Source: Oceanimonas doudoroffii
GTDB taxonomy: Bacteria > Pseudomonadota > Gammaproteobacteria > Enterobacterales > Aeromonadaceae
Direction of reading: 5' to 3'
Assembly (NCBI RefSeq): GCF_002242685.1
Contig: NZ_NBIM01000001.1
Coordinates: 682,001-746,000 of the forward strand
DNA: 64,000 bases
In this document: positions 8,063 through 17,285 of the stretch, in pieces
Position numbering within the stretch: position 1 is the stretch's first letter
Layout: every line of letters begins with the position of its first letter
The notes under the pieces: model-generated
Databases searched by the model: none
The model's input: the letters and a program-made list of their open reading frames with translations, nothing else
What the model was told of the DNA's origin: nothing
Program-made: the position numbers and the translations under genes

Positions 8063-9367
8063 ATGAACAACCCCTCCCTGAACACCCACTGGATGCCGTT
8101 TACCCCCAACAAGGGCTTCAAGGCCAGTCCCCGTATGCTCACCGGTGCCAAAGGCATGCACTGGATCACCGACGACAACCGCCAGGTCCTGGACATGACT
8201 GCCGGCCTTTGGTGCTGCAACGCCGGCCACGGCAACCCGCATATTGCCGAGGCCATCGCCCGCCAGGCCCGGGAGCTCGACTATGCCCCCTGCTTCGGTT
8301 TTGGCCACCCGCTGGCGTTTGAGTTGTCGGAGCGGCTCGCCCACCTTGCGCCGGGCAACCTGAATCGCGTGTTTTATACCAATTCCGGCTCTGAGTCGGT
8401 GGAAACCGCCCTGAAAATGGCCCTGGCCTACCACCACGCCCGAGGAGAGGCCGGGCGCCAGCTGTTTATTGGCCGGGAACGCGGTTATCACGGGGTCAAC
8501 TTCGGCGGCATCGCGGTGGGTGGCATCACCAACAACTACAAGGCCTTTGGCCAGTGGCTGCCTACCGACCACTTATCTCATACTCAGGATCTGCGCCGAA
8601 ACGCCTTTTCCCGTGGTCTGCCCCTGCATGGCGGCATAGACATGGCCAACGAGCTGGAAAAACTCATACGCCTGCACGATGCCAGCCGCATTGCCGCCGT
8701 CATTATTGAACCCATTAGCGGCGCCGGCGGCGTATTGCCTCCTCCCGTCGGTTACCTGCAGCGCATTCGGGAGATCTGCGATCAACATGGCATATTGCTT
8801 ATCTTTGACGAGGTGATCTGTGGCTTTGGTCGTACCGGCGAGGCCTTTGCCAGCCAGACGTTCCAGGTGCAGCCTGACATCATGACTACCGCCAAGGGGC
8901 TGACCAACGGCGCCGCCCCCATGGGGGCCGTGCTGGCCGGTGATCATGTTTACGATGCCGTCATGGAAGCCAGCGCCAGCGGCGTTGAGTTCTTCCATGG
9001 CTACACCTATTCGGCTCATCCCCTCGCCTGTGCCGCCGCCATGGCCACCCTGGATGTGTATGAACAGGACGGTCTGTACCAGCGCGGCGACGCCGATGGC
9101 GAAATCAGCCAATACTTTGAAAGAGGTTTGCACAGCCTGAAAGGCCTGCCCGGCGTCATCGACATTCGCAATTACTCGCTGATCGCCGCCGTGGAATTCG
9201 ATGCCCCCGCCGGCACCGACATACAAGCCATGGCATGGGAACAAGGGCTGATGCTGCGCTCCCTGGGCAATGCCATCGCCATGTCCCCTCCCCTTATTCT
9301 TGAAAAGGAGCATGTGGATCAGACCGTCGGCATTCTGGAGCGCTGTATTCGCCAACACTTTAAATGA
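8063..9367 (+). CDS. class III aminotransferase, beta-alanine/omega-amino acid:pyruvate type
   Basis: 434 residues. It starts with the HWMPFT segment seen in omega-amino acid:pyruvate transaminases and contains FYTNSGSESVETALK, the Asp-bearing LLIFDEVICGFGRTG and the PLP-lysine segment TTAKGLTNGAAPMGAV. Closely similar enzymes move the amino group of beta-alanine or other terminal amines to pyruvate, giving malonate semialdehyde and alanine. No semialdehyde dehydrogenase lies beside it, so the physiological amine is uncertain; putrescine or taurine-like substrates are alternatives. The ATG at 8063 lies 7 bases after an AGAG-type site. Confidence 0.85.
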   Translation: MNNPSLNTHWMPFTPNKGFKASPRMLTGAKGMHWITDDNRQVLDMTAGLWCCNAGHGNPHIAEAIARQARELDYAPCFGFGHPLAFELSERLAHLAPGNLNRVFYTNSGSESVETALKMALAYHHARGEAGRQLFIGRERGYHGVNFGGIAVGGITNNYKAFGQWLPTDHLSHTQDLRRNAFSRGLPLHGGIDMANELEKLIRLHDASRIAAVIIEPISGAGGVLPPPVGYLQRIREICDQHGILLIFDEVICGFGRTGEAFASQTFQVQPDIMTTAKGLTNGAAPMGAVLAGDHVYDAVMEASASGVEFFHGYTYSAHPLACAAAMATLDVYEQDGLYQRGDADGEISQYFERGLHSLKGLPGVIDIRNYSLIAAVEFDAPAGTDIQAMAWEQGLMLRSLGNAIAMSPPLILEKEHVDQTVGILERCIRQHFK

Positions 9368-9380
9368 TCCCGCATACAAA

Positions 9381-9404
9381 AAAGGGCTGCAAAAGCAGCC
9401 CTTT
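9381..9404. terminator. convergent intrinsic terminator
   Basis: AAAGGGCTGC and GCAGCCCTTT pair around AAAA, between the convergent aminotransferase and azoreductase genes. A and T ends suit either direction. Confidence 0.8.
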
Positions 9405-9424
9405 GTCATGTTACGACATCAACT

Positions 9425-10015
9425 TTAGCCGGCGGCCAGCTCGCTCAGCAGGCCGCGAGCCTCACTCAGCCCAGATTCACGGCCCTCTCCGCTCATGGCC
9501 AGGCCTTCCGCGTATACGAACTCAACGTCCCGGATCCCCACAAACCCGAGCACGGTCCGCATGTAAGGCGTGATCATATCGAGGTCGCTGCCCTGGTATT
9601 GGCCGCCACGGGTGGATACCACCACTGCCTTCTTGCCGGTCAGCAGCCCCTGAGGACCCTGCTCGGTATAACGGAAGGTAACGCCGGCCCGACAGATCAG
9701 ATCGACCCAGGCTTTGAGCTGTACCGGTACATGAAAGTTATACATGGGTGCGGAAATAACCACGCGGTCCGCGGTTTTCAGCTCCGCCACCAGCTCATCG
9801 GAGAGCGCCAGCAATTCACGCTGACGTTCATTGAGGTTATCTCCGCCACGCAAAGCCTGGGCGCCTTCACCATCCAGCATCGGCAGCGGCGAGGCGGCCA
9901 GATCCCGCACTCGAACCTGAGGCTCATCGACAAGGGAGGTGAAATAGTCCAGCAGGCGGCCGGATTCGGAGTGCTCTCCCAGTATGCTGGATTTCAGTAT
10001 CAGTGTTTGAGTCAT
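9425..10015 (-). CDS. azoR: FMN-dependent NADH-azoreductase
   Basis: 196 residues with the AzoR pattern: SSILGEHS phosphate-binding start, PMYNFHVPVQLKAW flavin segment and STRGG. The enzyme is a cytoplasmic homodimer that reduces quinones and azo compounds with NADH by two-electron steps. A single gene ending at a shared terminator; its start has a GGAGCC site upstream. Confidence 0.93.
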   Translation of the reverse strand: MTQTLILKSSILGEHSESGRLLDYFTSLVDEPQVRVRDLAASPLPMLDGEGAQALRGGDNLNERQRELLALSDELVAELKTADRVVISAPMYNFHVPVQLKAWVDLICRAGVTFRYTEQGPQGLLTGKKAVVVSTRGGQYQGSDLDMITPYMRTVLGFVGIRDVEFVYAEGLAMSGEGRESGLSEARGLLSELAAG

Positions 10016-10181
10016 GGTCTGGCTCCTTGGTGCAGTAATATTGAATAAGTGTAACCAACGCTTGTTGGCGGGGTGATTAGCTTGATGTCAGCTTAAGGCA
10101 GGCTTTGCAGGGATAAAACAGGAATTTGGCGGTCAAGATATTCAAATTATTCGAACCAAGACATTATTCGAAATCTAACCA

Positions 10182-10196
10182 TGACGTCAACGTAAA
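10182..10196. promoter_or_regulatory. ACGT-NN-ACGT palindrome, site 1
   Basis: TGACGTCAACGTAAA contains ACGT-CA-ACGT. It is the first of three related sites in this non-coding stretch. The pattern resembles motifs reported for MerR-family LiuR-type regulators; assignment is inference. Confidence 0.35.
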
Positions 10197-10209
10197 CTTG
10201 AAATTCAGG

Positions 10210-10327
10210 CAAAAGAAAACCCTCGGCTGGCGAGGGTCAAACAAACGGAAACGTGCTTAAACAGAGCTATGCATACCGTCTAACGACTTGCTCTCATTGA
10301 GTGCAGCGAATGGCTAGACCGTGATGC
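10210..10327 (-). ncRNA. candidate small RNA (about 118 nt)
   Basis: On the minus strand TTGACT (10362-10357) and TACATT (10339-10334) with a 17-base spacer form a good sigma70 promoter. About 100 bases further an intrinsic terminator, CCCTCG-CCAGC-CGAGGG followed by TTTTCTTTT, ends at about 10210. No open frame of note lies between them, and the segment can fold, for instance GTCTA with TAGAC around an inner CTC-AAT-GAG hairpin. It does not match the well-known enteric sRNAs I can recall (RyhB, Spot 42, FnrS, CyaR, SdsR). Expression is unproven. Confidence 0.5.
10211..10236 (-). terminator. minus-strand terminator of the candidate small RNA
   Basis: Six-base stem CCCTCG/CGAGGG with a 5-base loop and the T-rich tail TTTTCTTTT on the minus strand. 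The plus strand has no T tail. Confidence 0.65.
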
Positions 10328-10333
10328 TGGTTC

Positions 10334-10362
10334 AATGTAACCGGAGCAAAATGTGAAGTCAA
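10334..10362 (-). promoter_or_regulatory. promoter of the candidate small RNA with overlapping site 2
   Basis: TTGACT and TACATT at 17-base spacing on the minus strand. The -35 lies inside GAAGTCAACGTAAAA, a half-degenerate copy of the same palindrome seen at 10182 and 10411, so a regulator bound there would cover the -35. Confidence 0.45.
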
Positions 10363-10410
10363 CGTAAAACACCATAAATATTCCCGACATTTACCTTCCA
10401 CCGCACCATC

Positions 10411-10426
10411 ATTACGTTAACGTTAT
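10411..10426. promoter_or_regulatory. ACGTTAACGT palindrome, site 3
   Basis: ATTACGTTAACGTTAT has the perfect core ACGTTAACGT. About 270 bases upstream of prkA. The remaining sequence up to 10698 contains no gene I can support and only weak sigma54-like or sigma70-like matches. Confidence 0.35.
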
Positions 10427-10698
10427 GGTTAGACAAAAACACGAATCTGACATCGCAGCGTCACCGTGAATGGACTCTCTCGAACCATTCCGCCGTCTCT
10501 TCCCCAGGTGGCTCCATGTGAAAACTCCCTACCGCGTCAGGCCTTACATCGATGGCAAGCACAATTCTTTGTTTTTTCCGCACCTTACACGAGCACAATG
10601 ACGAAACCATGACTAACCTTATTCGTAAAGGATGTGAAATGTGTGTGCGCGCGGCTCTGTCTTGATCAGAAGCCAAAAGTTAACCGGGGGGAATGACC

Positions 10699-12621
10699 AT
10701 GGGTATTTTCGAGCACTATCAAATGCGCTATGAAAAGGCCAAGGAAGAGGAATACAGCCTGCAGGAGTTCCTCGACCTGTGCCGTGATGACAAGGGTTGT
10801 TATGCCTCCGCTTCCGAGCGGTTGCTGATGGCCATTGGTGAGCCGGAGATGATTGACACCGCCCAGGTGCCACGATATAGCCGGCTGTTTTCAAACCGGG
10901 TAATCGCCCGCTATCCCGCTTTCGCCGACTTTTTTGGCATGGAAGAAAGCATTGAACAAATCGTTTCCTACCTCAAGCACGCCGCTCAGGGGCTGGAAGA
11001 AAAGAAACAGATCCTCTATCTGCTGGGCCCGGTGGGTGGCGGTAAATCGTCTCTGGCCGAATGCCTCAAGGCACTGATGCAGAAGGTGCCCATTTATCGA
11101 ATCAAGGGCTCGCCGGTCAATGACCATCCCTTCTGCCTGTTTGACATGAACGAAGACGGCCCTGTGCTGGAGCAGGAATACGGCATACCCCGTCGTTACC
11201 TGAGACCCATCATGTCGCCATGGGCGGTCAAGCGTCTGCACGACTACGGCGGCGACATTACCCGCTTTCGAGTTGAAAAGGTCTACCCATCGGTGCTCGA
11301 CCAGATTGCCGTGGCCAAGACCGAGCCAGGCGATGATAACAACCAGGATATTTCTTCACTGGTGGGTAAGGTCGACATTCGTAAACTGGAGCACTACGCC
11401 CAGGACGATGCCGATGCCTACTCCTATTCCGGTGCCCTGTGCAAAGCCAACCAGGGCATGATGGAATTCGTGGAGATGTTCAAGGCGCCCATCAAGGTAC
11501 TGCACCCGCTGCTGACCGCGACCCAGGAAGGAAACTATAACGGTACCGAGGGCCTCTCCGCCCTGCCCTTTGAAGGCATCATTCTGGCCCACTCCAACGA
11601 GTCGGAATGGCAGCACTTCAAGCACAACAAGAACAACGAGGCCTTCCTTGACCGGGTCTATATCGTCAAGGTGCCTTATTGCCTGCGAGTGACCGAAGAA
11701 GTCGAAATCTACCAGAAGCTGCTGACCCACAGTGAGCTGTCCACCGCCAAGTGTGCGCCAGGCACCCTTGAAACCCTGGCCCAGTTTACCGTGCTGTCAC
11801 GGCTCAAGGAGCCGGAGAACTCCAGCATCTATTCCAAGATGCGGGTCTACGACGGTGAAACCCTTAAAGACACGGATCCCAAGGCCAAGTCCTATCAGGA
11901 ATACCGGGACTACGCCGGCGTGGACGAAGGCATGACCGGCCTGTCTACCCGTTTTGCCTTCAAGATCCTGTCCCGCGTATTCAACTTTGACCATGCCGAG
12001 GTGGCCGCCAACCCGGTGCATCTGTTCTATGTGCTTGAGCAGCAGATTGAGCGGGAGCAGTTCCCCCAGGAAGTGCACGATCGCTACCTGGAATTCATCA
12101 AGGGATATCTGATTCCCAAGTACGTCGAGTTTATCGGCAAGGAAATTCAGACCGCCTACCTCGAGTCCTATTCCGAATATGGCCAGAACATCTTCGACCG
12201 TTACGTGACCTACGCCGACTTCTGGATACAGGATCAGGAATACCGGGATCCCGATACCGGCCAACTGTTCGACCGCAGCGCGCTCAATGCCGAGCTGGAG
12301 AAAATTGAGAAACCTGCGGGCATCAGCAATCCCAAAGACTTCCGCAACGAAATCGTCAACTTCGTACTGCGGGCGCGGGCCAACAATGCAGGCAAAAATC
12401 CCAACTGGACCAGCTACGAAAAGCTCAGAACCGTTATCGAGAAGAAGATGTTCTCCAATACCGAAGAGCTGCTGCCGGTTATCTCCTTCAATGCGAAAAC
12501 CAGTGCCGACGAGCAGAAAAAGCACGACGACTTCGTGGATCGCATGATGGAGAAAGGATATACCCGCAAACAGGTCCGTCTGCTGTCCGAATGGTACCTG
12601 CGGGTACGCAAGTCAAGCTGA
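10699..12621 (+). CDS. yeaG: PrkA-family serine protein kinase (YeaG)
   Basis: 640 residues, collinear with E. coli YeaG. An N-terminal AAA+ domain carries the Walker A GPVGGGKSS near residue 115, and the C-terminal part (from about 420) is the PrkA domain. The family joins ATPase or kinase activity to stress survival, nitrogen starvation and, in other bacteria, spore formation. The ATG at 10699 aligns with the E. coli start; another ATG two codons upstream is too close to the ribosome site. First gene of a yeaG-yeaH-spoVR operon with 21-base and 8-base gaps. Confidence 0.95.
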   Translation: MGIFEHYQMRYEKAKEEEYSLQEFLDLCRDDKGCYASASERLLMAIGEPEMIDTAQVPRYSRLFSNRVIARYPAFADFFGMEESIEQIVSYLKHAAQGLEEKKQILYLLGPVGGGKSSLAECLKALMQKVPIYRIKGSPVNDHPFCLFDMNEDGPVLEQEYGIPRRYLRPIMSPWAVKRLHDYGGDITRFRVEKVYPSVLDQIAVAKTEPGDDNNQDISSLVGKVDIRKLEHYAQDDADAYSYSGALCKANQGMMEFVEMFKAPIKVLHPLLTATQEGNYNGTEGLSALPFEGIILAHSNESEWQHFKHNKNNEAFLDRVYIVKVPYCLRVTEEVEIYQKLLTHSELSTAKCAPGTLETLAQFTVLSRLKEPENSSIYSKMRVYDGETLKDTDPKAKSYQEYRDYAGVDEGMTGLSTRFAFKILSRVFNFDHAEVAANPVHLFYVLEQQIEREQFPQEVHDRYLEFIKGYLIPKYVEFIGKEIQTAYLESYSEYGQNIFDRYVTYADFWIQDQEYRDPDTGQLFDRSALNAELEKIEKPAGISNPKDFRNEIVNFVLRARANNAGKNPNWTSYEKLRTVIEKKMFSNTEELLPVISFNAKTSADEQKKHDDFVDRMMEKGYTRKQVRLLSEWYLRVRKSS

Positions 12622-12642
12622 CGGCAATCAGTTGGGGGAAAT

Positions 12643-13911
12643 ATGGCGCATTTTATCGACAGACGACTGAATGGCCGCAACAAGAGCGCTGTTAATCGGC
12701 AGCGCTTTATCCGCCGCTACAAACAACAGCTCAAAAAGGCGGTGTCGGACGCGGTGCTCAAACGCAGCATTCAGGATATCGACAAGGGCGAGAGTGTCTC
12801 CATTCCCACCCGGGACATCTCCGAGCCCCTATTTCATCACGGCAAGGGAGGTCAGCGCGACCAGGTTCATCCGGGAAACGATCAGTTCGTAACCGGTGAC
12901 CGGGTAGACCGGCCTTCAGGAGGCGGTGGTGGTGGATCTGGCCAAGGGGAAGCCAGTAACCAGGGGGAAGGTCAGGACGATTTTGTATTCCAGATCTCCA
13001 AGGAAGAATACCTGGATCTGCTCTTTGATGGCCTTGAGCTGCCCAACCTGGAGAAAAACAAGCTTAACAAGATCAGCGAGATGAAAACCTTTCGCGCCGG
13101 CTACACCGCCGATGGCGTACCGGCCAACATCAACGTGGTGCGTTCCCTGCGCCAGTCCTTGGCTCGGCGCACCGCCCTGCAGGCGGGCAAGAAGAAAAGC
13201 GTGGCAGAGCTTGAGCAGGAGCTGGCAGAGCTTGGCAAACGCCCCGCGGAAAACTATGTCCGCATTCAGCAACTGGAAGACGAGATTGCCGAGCTCAAGC
13301 GGCGTATTGCGGCGGTGCCTTTTATCGACACCTTCGACTTGCGCTACAACAACTTCGTCAAGCGACCGGTGCCGTCAACCCAGGCGGTGATGTTTTGCCT
13401 GATGGACGTATCCGGCTCCATGGATCAGGCCACCAAGGACATGGCCAAACGGTTCTACCTGCTGCTGTATTTGTTTCTTACCCGCAGCTACAAGAACGTG
13501 GACGTGGTGTTTATTCGTCACCACACCCAGGCCAAGGAGGTGGACGAACAGGAGTTTTTCTACTCCCAGGAAACCGGCGGTACCATCGTCTCCAGTGCCC
13601 TGCAGCTGATGAAGGAAGTCATGGCCGAGCGTTATCCGGCGGATCAGTGGAATATCTATGCCGCCCAGGCTTCCGATGGTGACAACTGGGCCGACGACTC
13701 ACCGTTATGTCGGCAGTTACTACACAAAGACATCATGCCGCTGGTGCGCTATTACGCCTATATAGAAATTACCAACCGGGCCCATCAGAGCCTGTGGCAC
13801 GAGTACGAGTCCATTGCCCGGCAGTACTCGACCTTTGCCATGGAGCATATACGTTCGGTAGAAGACATCTATCCCGTGTTCCGGGAACTTTTCAAGAAAC
13901 AGGCGGCGTGA
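12643..13911 (+). CDS. yeaH: YeaH/YhbH family protein (DUF444)
   Basis: 422 residues. A charged N-terminus and a Gly-rich stretch (GGGGGSGQ) precede a coiled segment of Glu/Leu repeats near 185-225, then a von Willebrand A-like domain with the metal-binding motif MDVSGSMD. It nearly always travels with PrkA and SpoVR and is thought to be a partner in the same stress pathway; no biochemical function is firm. GGGGGAAAT lies just before the start. Confidence 0.93.
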   Translation: MAHFIDRRLNGRNKSAVNRQRFIRRYKQQLKKAVSDAVLKRSIQDIDKGESVSIPTRDISEPLFHHGKGGQRDQVHPGNDQFVTGDRVDRPSGGGGGGSGQGEASNQGEGQDDFVFQISKEEYLDLLFDGLELPNLEKNKLNKISEMKTFRAGYTADGVPANINVVRSLRQSLARRTALQAGKKKSVAELEQELAELGKRPAENYVRIQQLEDEIAELKRRIAAVPFIDTFDLRYNNFVKRPVPSTQAVMFCLMDVSGSMDQATKDMAKRFYLLLYLFLTRSYKNVDVVFIRHHTQAKEVDEQEFFYSQETGGTIVSSALQLMKEVMAERYPADQWNIYAAQASDGDNWADDSPLCRQLLHKDIMPLVRYYAYIEITNRAHQSLWHEYESIARQYSTFAMEHIRSVEDIYPVFRELFKKQAA

Positions 13912-13919
13912 GGTGAAGC

Positions 13920-15443
13920 ATGGCACAAGCACTCAAAAAGCGCCGGCCGCTCAGCGACGGGCCGGACTGGACCTTCGACTTGCTCGAGTCCTACCACAAG
14001 GAAATTGCCCGAATCGCCAACAGTTACGGGCTTGATACCTACCCCAACCAGATAGAGATCATTACCGGCGAACAGATGATGGATGCCTATTCCAGCATCG
14101 GCATGCCTATTGGCTACCATCATTGGTCCTACGGCAAGAAGTTCATTCAGACCGAGCAAAACTACAAGCGTGGCCAGATGGGACTGGCCTACGAGATCGT
14201 CATCAACTCCAACCCCTGCATCGCCTACCTGATGGAGGAAAACACCATGCCCATGCAGGCGCTGGTGATGGCCCACGCCTGCTATGGCCACAACTCCTTT
14301 TTCAAGAACAACTACCTGTTCAAGACCTGGACCGATGCCGAGTCGATTATCGATTACCTGCTGTTTGCCAAGCACTACATTACCGAATGCGAAGAAAAGT
14401 ACGGCGTATCCGAGGTGGAGAGCCTGCTGGATAGCTGCCATGCCCTGATGAACTATGGGGTGGATCGCTATAAACGGCCGCAGAAACTGTCACTGGCGGA
14501 AGAGCGTCGGCGCCAGAAGGCCCGCGAAGCCTACCTGCAGACCCAGGTCAATGAATTGTGGCGCACCCTGCCCCGCATGGATGATTCAAAAGAAAAGCAA
14601 AAGCTGCGTTATCCTCGAGAGCCGGAAGAGAACCTGCTGTATTTTATTGAAAAGCACGCACCTCTGCTGGAACCCTGGCAGCGCGAAATCGTGCGCATCG
14701 TGCGCAAGATAAGCCAGTATTTCTACCCGCAGAAACAGACGCAGGTCATGAATGAAGGCTGGGCCACTTTCTGGCATTACACCATCTGCCAGCACATGTA
14801 CGACGAGGGCCTGGTTACCGACAAGTTCATGATGGAAATACTGCACAGCCATACCAATGTGGTATATCAGCCCCCCTATAACAGCAAGTATTACTCGGGC
14901 ATCAACCCTTACGCCCTGGGTTTTGCCATGTTTCAGGATCTGCGCCGTATCTGCGAGCAGCCCACCGAGGAAGACAAGGCCTGGTTTCCGGATATCGCAG
15001 GAGCCGACTGGGTCAAAACCCTGCACTTTGCCATGGAAAACTTCAAGGACGAGAGTTTCGTCAGCCAGTTTCTTTCCCCCAAGGTCATGCGTGACTTTCA
15101 CCTGTTCGCCGTGGCCGACGACGACACCCGCAATTATCTGGAGATTTCCGCCATTCACGACGAATCCGGCTACCGGGCCCTGCGCCAGACCATGTCGAAC
15201 CAGTACAACCTGTCCAACCTGGAGCCCAACATTCAGGTGTACAACGTGGAGGTCAAGGGAGACCGTTCATTGACCCTGCGCCACGTGCCCCACAATCGTA
15301 TTCCTCTGTCGGATTCCTGCCATGAGGTGATCAAACACGTGCACCGGCTGTGGGGCTTTGATGTGTTGCTGGAGCAGGAAGAAGCCGATGGCAGCGGCAC
15401 CCTGCTGAGCCGCTGCCCCACCAAGCAGGAGCCAAAGGCCTGA
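13920..15443 (+). CDS. SpoVR family protein (YcgB-like)
   Basis: 507 residues, matching E. coli YcgB and Bacillus SpoVR over the whole length, including conserved HHWSYGK, HACYGHNSFFKNNY and MNEGWATFWH segments rich in His and Glu that look like a metal site. In E. coli ycgB lies next to fadR and apart from yeaGH. Here it sits both beside fadR and directly behind yeaH, joining the two neighbourhoods. Function unknown beyond the PrkA-linked stress network. Confidence 0.92.
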   Translation: MAQALKKRRPLSDGPDWTFDLLESYHKEIARIANSYGLDTYPNQIEIITGEQMMDAYSSIGMPIGYHHWSYGKKFIQTEQNYKRGQMGLAYEIVINSNPCIAYLMEENTMPMQALVMAHACYGHNSFFKNNYLFKTWTDAESIIDYLLFAKHYITECEEKYGVSEVESLLDSCHALMNYGVDRYKRPQKLSLAEERRRQKAREAYLQTQVNELWRTLPRMDDSKEKQKLRYPREPEENLLYFIEKHAPLLEPWQREIVRIVRKISQYFYPQKQTQVMNEGWATFWHYTICQHMYDEGLVTDKFMMEILHSHTNVVYQPPYNSKYYSGINPYALGFAMFQDLRRICEQPTEEDKAWFPDIAGADWVKTLHFAMENFKDESFVSQFLSPKVMRDFHLFAVADDDTRNYLEISAIHDESGYRALRQTMSNQYNLSNLEPNIQVYNVEVKGDRSLTLRHVPHNRIPLSDSCHEVIKHVHRLWGFDVLLEQEEADGSGTLLSRCPTKQEPKA

Positions 15444-15449
15444 ACCAAA

Positions 15450-15475
15450 AACGCCTCTCATCGAGAGGCGTTGTT
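15450..15475. terminator. convergent terminator spoVR/fadR
   Basis: AACGCCTCTC pairs with GAGAGGCGTT around a three-base loop. It sits between the convergent spoVR and fadR genes; the flanks are A-rich on one side and T-rich on the other. Confidence 0.8.
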
Positions 15476-15477
15476 TA

Positions 15478-16191
15478 TTAGGGCTGCACCAGGGTGTCGG
15501 GCAGTTGCTCGCGCATGTCCTGCCACAGACGACCCGACGCCTTGCCATAGTCCCGAATCAGCTCCGCCACGTCCTCCGCCTGCCCTGCCCGCACATGCGC
15601 GGCCAGGGCACGGTAATAGTCGGCGGCCAGGGCCCGCGCGGCGCCAAGGGAAAAGTAGTATCGCCCCACCCGACAGTACAAACCTTTAAAGCCGTTCAGA
15701 ATAAGTCCGTAGATGGGATTGCCAGAAGCAAAGGCCAGGCGCTGATGCAAGCGGTAGTCATAGCTGGCGTAGGCCTCGGCCTCGTTGTTTAGATAGTCAT
15801 GGCCGTCCAGGGCCTGAAGCGCGGCGTCGGGATCATGGCGAATGGCACCGCGAATAAAGATGGTGCTGATGTGGGTGCGAGCCGAGAGCAGGTGCTCGAT
15901 AAGCTCGGGCCGCTTGTCGGCATCGAGCCGCGCCAGGGTCTCGAGAATGTTGAGGCCGGAGGTTTCCCAGAAATTGTTGACCCGGGTCGGTTTGCCGTGC
16001 CGAATGGTCAGCCAGCCATCGCGGGCCAGACGGTGCAGCACTTCCCGCAAGGTGGTGCGGGTAACGCCAATCAACTCCGACAGCTCACGCTCTGCCGGCA
16101 GAATAGAGCCGGGCGGAAAGCGGCTGTTCCAGATGGACTCTATGATATATTCTTCCGCAAACCCGGCGGGGCTCTGTGCCTTGATGACCAT
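15478..16191 (-). CDS. fadR: fatty acid metabolism regulator FadR
   Basis: 237 residues, one fewer than E. coli FadR. It has a GntR-type winged helix (residues about 10-75, with [30 protein letters not shown] as two abutting helices) and the FadR acyl-CoA-binding helical domain. It represses fatty acid degradation and activates fabA/fabB unless long-chain acyl-CoA binds. Divergent from dsbB. The E. coli neighbour nhaB is missing between the two. Confidence 0.95.
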   Translation of the reverse strand: MVIKAQSPAGFAEEYIIESIWNSRFPPGSILPAERELSELIGVTRTTLREVLHRLARDGWLTIRHGKPTRVNNFWETSGLNILETLARLDADKRPELIEHLLSARTHISTIFIRGAIRHDPDAALQALDGHDYLNNEAEAYASYDYRLHQRLAFASGNPIYGLILNGFKGLYCRVGRYYFSLGAARALAADYYRALAAHVRAGQAEDVAELIRDYGKASGRLWQDMREQLPDTLVQP

Positions 16192-16313
16192 GAAACCACT
16201 CTGTATTGCAAAGGTTAAAAACGGTGAAAAACGCCCAAAATAATAACAGAGCCGACCAGTTGGTCACAAGCACGGCCCTCTCGACCGCAGTCATCAACAA
16301 CAAAGGAAATGGC

Positions 16314-16826
16314 GTGAACCAGTTCTCCCGCTCTCGCCCGGCCTGGGCCCTGCTCACCCTGTCCAGCACCGGCCTGCTGCTGACGGCACTGTACTACCAG
16401 TATTTGGAAGGATATGCCCCCTGCGTCATGTGTGTTTATCAACGCGCAGCCCTCTGCGGCATCATCGTGGCCGGCCTGCTCGGCTGGCTGGCGCCGGCAC
16501 ACCGGGTGGTCAGTCATGTCGCGCTGGCGGGCTGGCTGTTCGCTTCGGTGGAAGGTTTTTTGCTGGCAAAGGAGCACGTGGGCTATCAGCTCAATCCTTC
16601 TCCCTTTCACCAGTGCTCAACGGTGGCGGAGTTTCCCGTTTGGTTTCAGCTGGAAGCCTGGTGGCCGGCCCTGTTCTTTCCCAGTGGGGACTGTGCGTCC
16701 ATCGACTGGCACTGGCTGGGCTTATCGATGCCACAGTGGCTGATGGGCATTTTCGGTGGAATGGCCGCCCTGGCGGCGTTCTTTATTGGTGTGCGGGTGG
16801 CGGCTATGGTGAGGCGTGAAGGCTGA
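16314..16826 (+). CDS. dsbB: disulfide bond formation protein B
   Basis: 170 residues with four transmembrane segments. The quinone-linked redox pair is C37-V-M-C40 after the first helix and the DsbA-facing pair is C101 and C127 in the second periplasmic loop. DsbB reoxidises DsbA and passes electrons to quinone. The GTG at 16314 is preferred: AAGGAA lies upstream and the protein then matches family length. The frame is open for 36 more codons upstream but that part is polar and unlike DsbB. Confidence 0.93.
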   Translation: MNQFSRSRPAWALLTLSSTGLLLTALYYQYLEGYAPCVMCVYQRAALCGIIVAGLLGWLAPAHRVVSHVALAGWLFASVEGFLLAKEHVGYQLNPSPFHQCSTVAEFPVWFQLEAWWPALFFPSGDCASIDWHWLGLSMPQWLMGIFGGMAALAAFFIGVRVAAMVRREG

Positions 16827-16850
16827 GGCGACGATATCGCCCCGGTTTCA

Positions 16851-17285
16851 TCAGCTGGCCCAGGTAATAATATGATCTTCCCAGTCGCCGGCCTTTGATT
16901 CCGGCACCGCCTTGCCCCGTACCGACTGGCCGGCGCGGTGCATGGCGCTTTTTGAACCGGTGCGCAGCGGATGCCAGGACGGCAGCGACTTGCCCTCGGC
17001 CAATACCCGGTAGGCGCAGGTCGAGGGCAACCAGTAAAACTCCTCAAGCTGATCGCGAGTAATCTTCAGGCAATCCGGCACTCGGGCAAAACGGTTGGCA
17101 TAGTCACTGCAGGCACAGCTATGAGTGTTGAGCAGCTCGCAGGCCACATTGGTGTGCACCAGCTCTTCGGTGTCTTCATCGATAAGCTTGTTGAGGCAAC
17201 ACTTGCCACACCCGTCGCACAGGGCTTCCCATTCCTCGTCGGTCATGTCGTCCAGGGTTTTGGTCTGCCAGAAATTCGCCTGCAT
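16851..17285 (-). CDS. ycgN: YcgN family cysteine cluster protein
   Basis: 144 residues with the clustered cysteines CDGCGKCC, then C-x-C-x-DY and further Cys, typical of the UPF0260/YcgN zinc or iron cluster family. Function unknown. Its ATG follows the stop of ycgM directly (TAAATG), so it is the last gene of a ycgL-ycgM-ycgN operon, the E. coli order. Confidence 0.9.
   Translation of the reverse strand: MQANFWQTKTLDDMTDEEWEALCDGCGKCCLNKLIDEDTEELVHTNVACELLNTHSCACSDYANRFARVPDCLKITRDQLEEFYWLPSTCAYRVLAEGKSLPSWHPLRTGSKSAMHRAGQSVRGKAVPESKAGDWEDHIITWAS

Noticed and set aside
10550..10575. Possible sigma54 site (TGGCAAGCACAATTC) upstream of yeaG.
   Set aside because: The conserved GC of the -12 element is not at the right spacing; too weak to report.
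10461..10676. A 71-codon minus-strand frame upstream of prkA.
   Set aside because: No ribosome site, no recognisable composition, and overlap with the likely prkA leader.
16254..16265. Inverted repeat GACCA-GT-TGGTC between fadR and dsbB, considered as a FadR box.
   Set aside because: FadR sites have TGGTC then GACCA with one base between; here the half-sites are in the opposite order.
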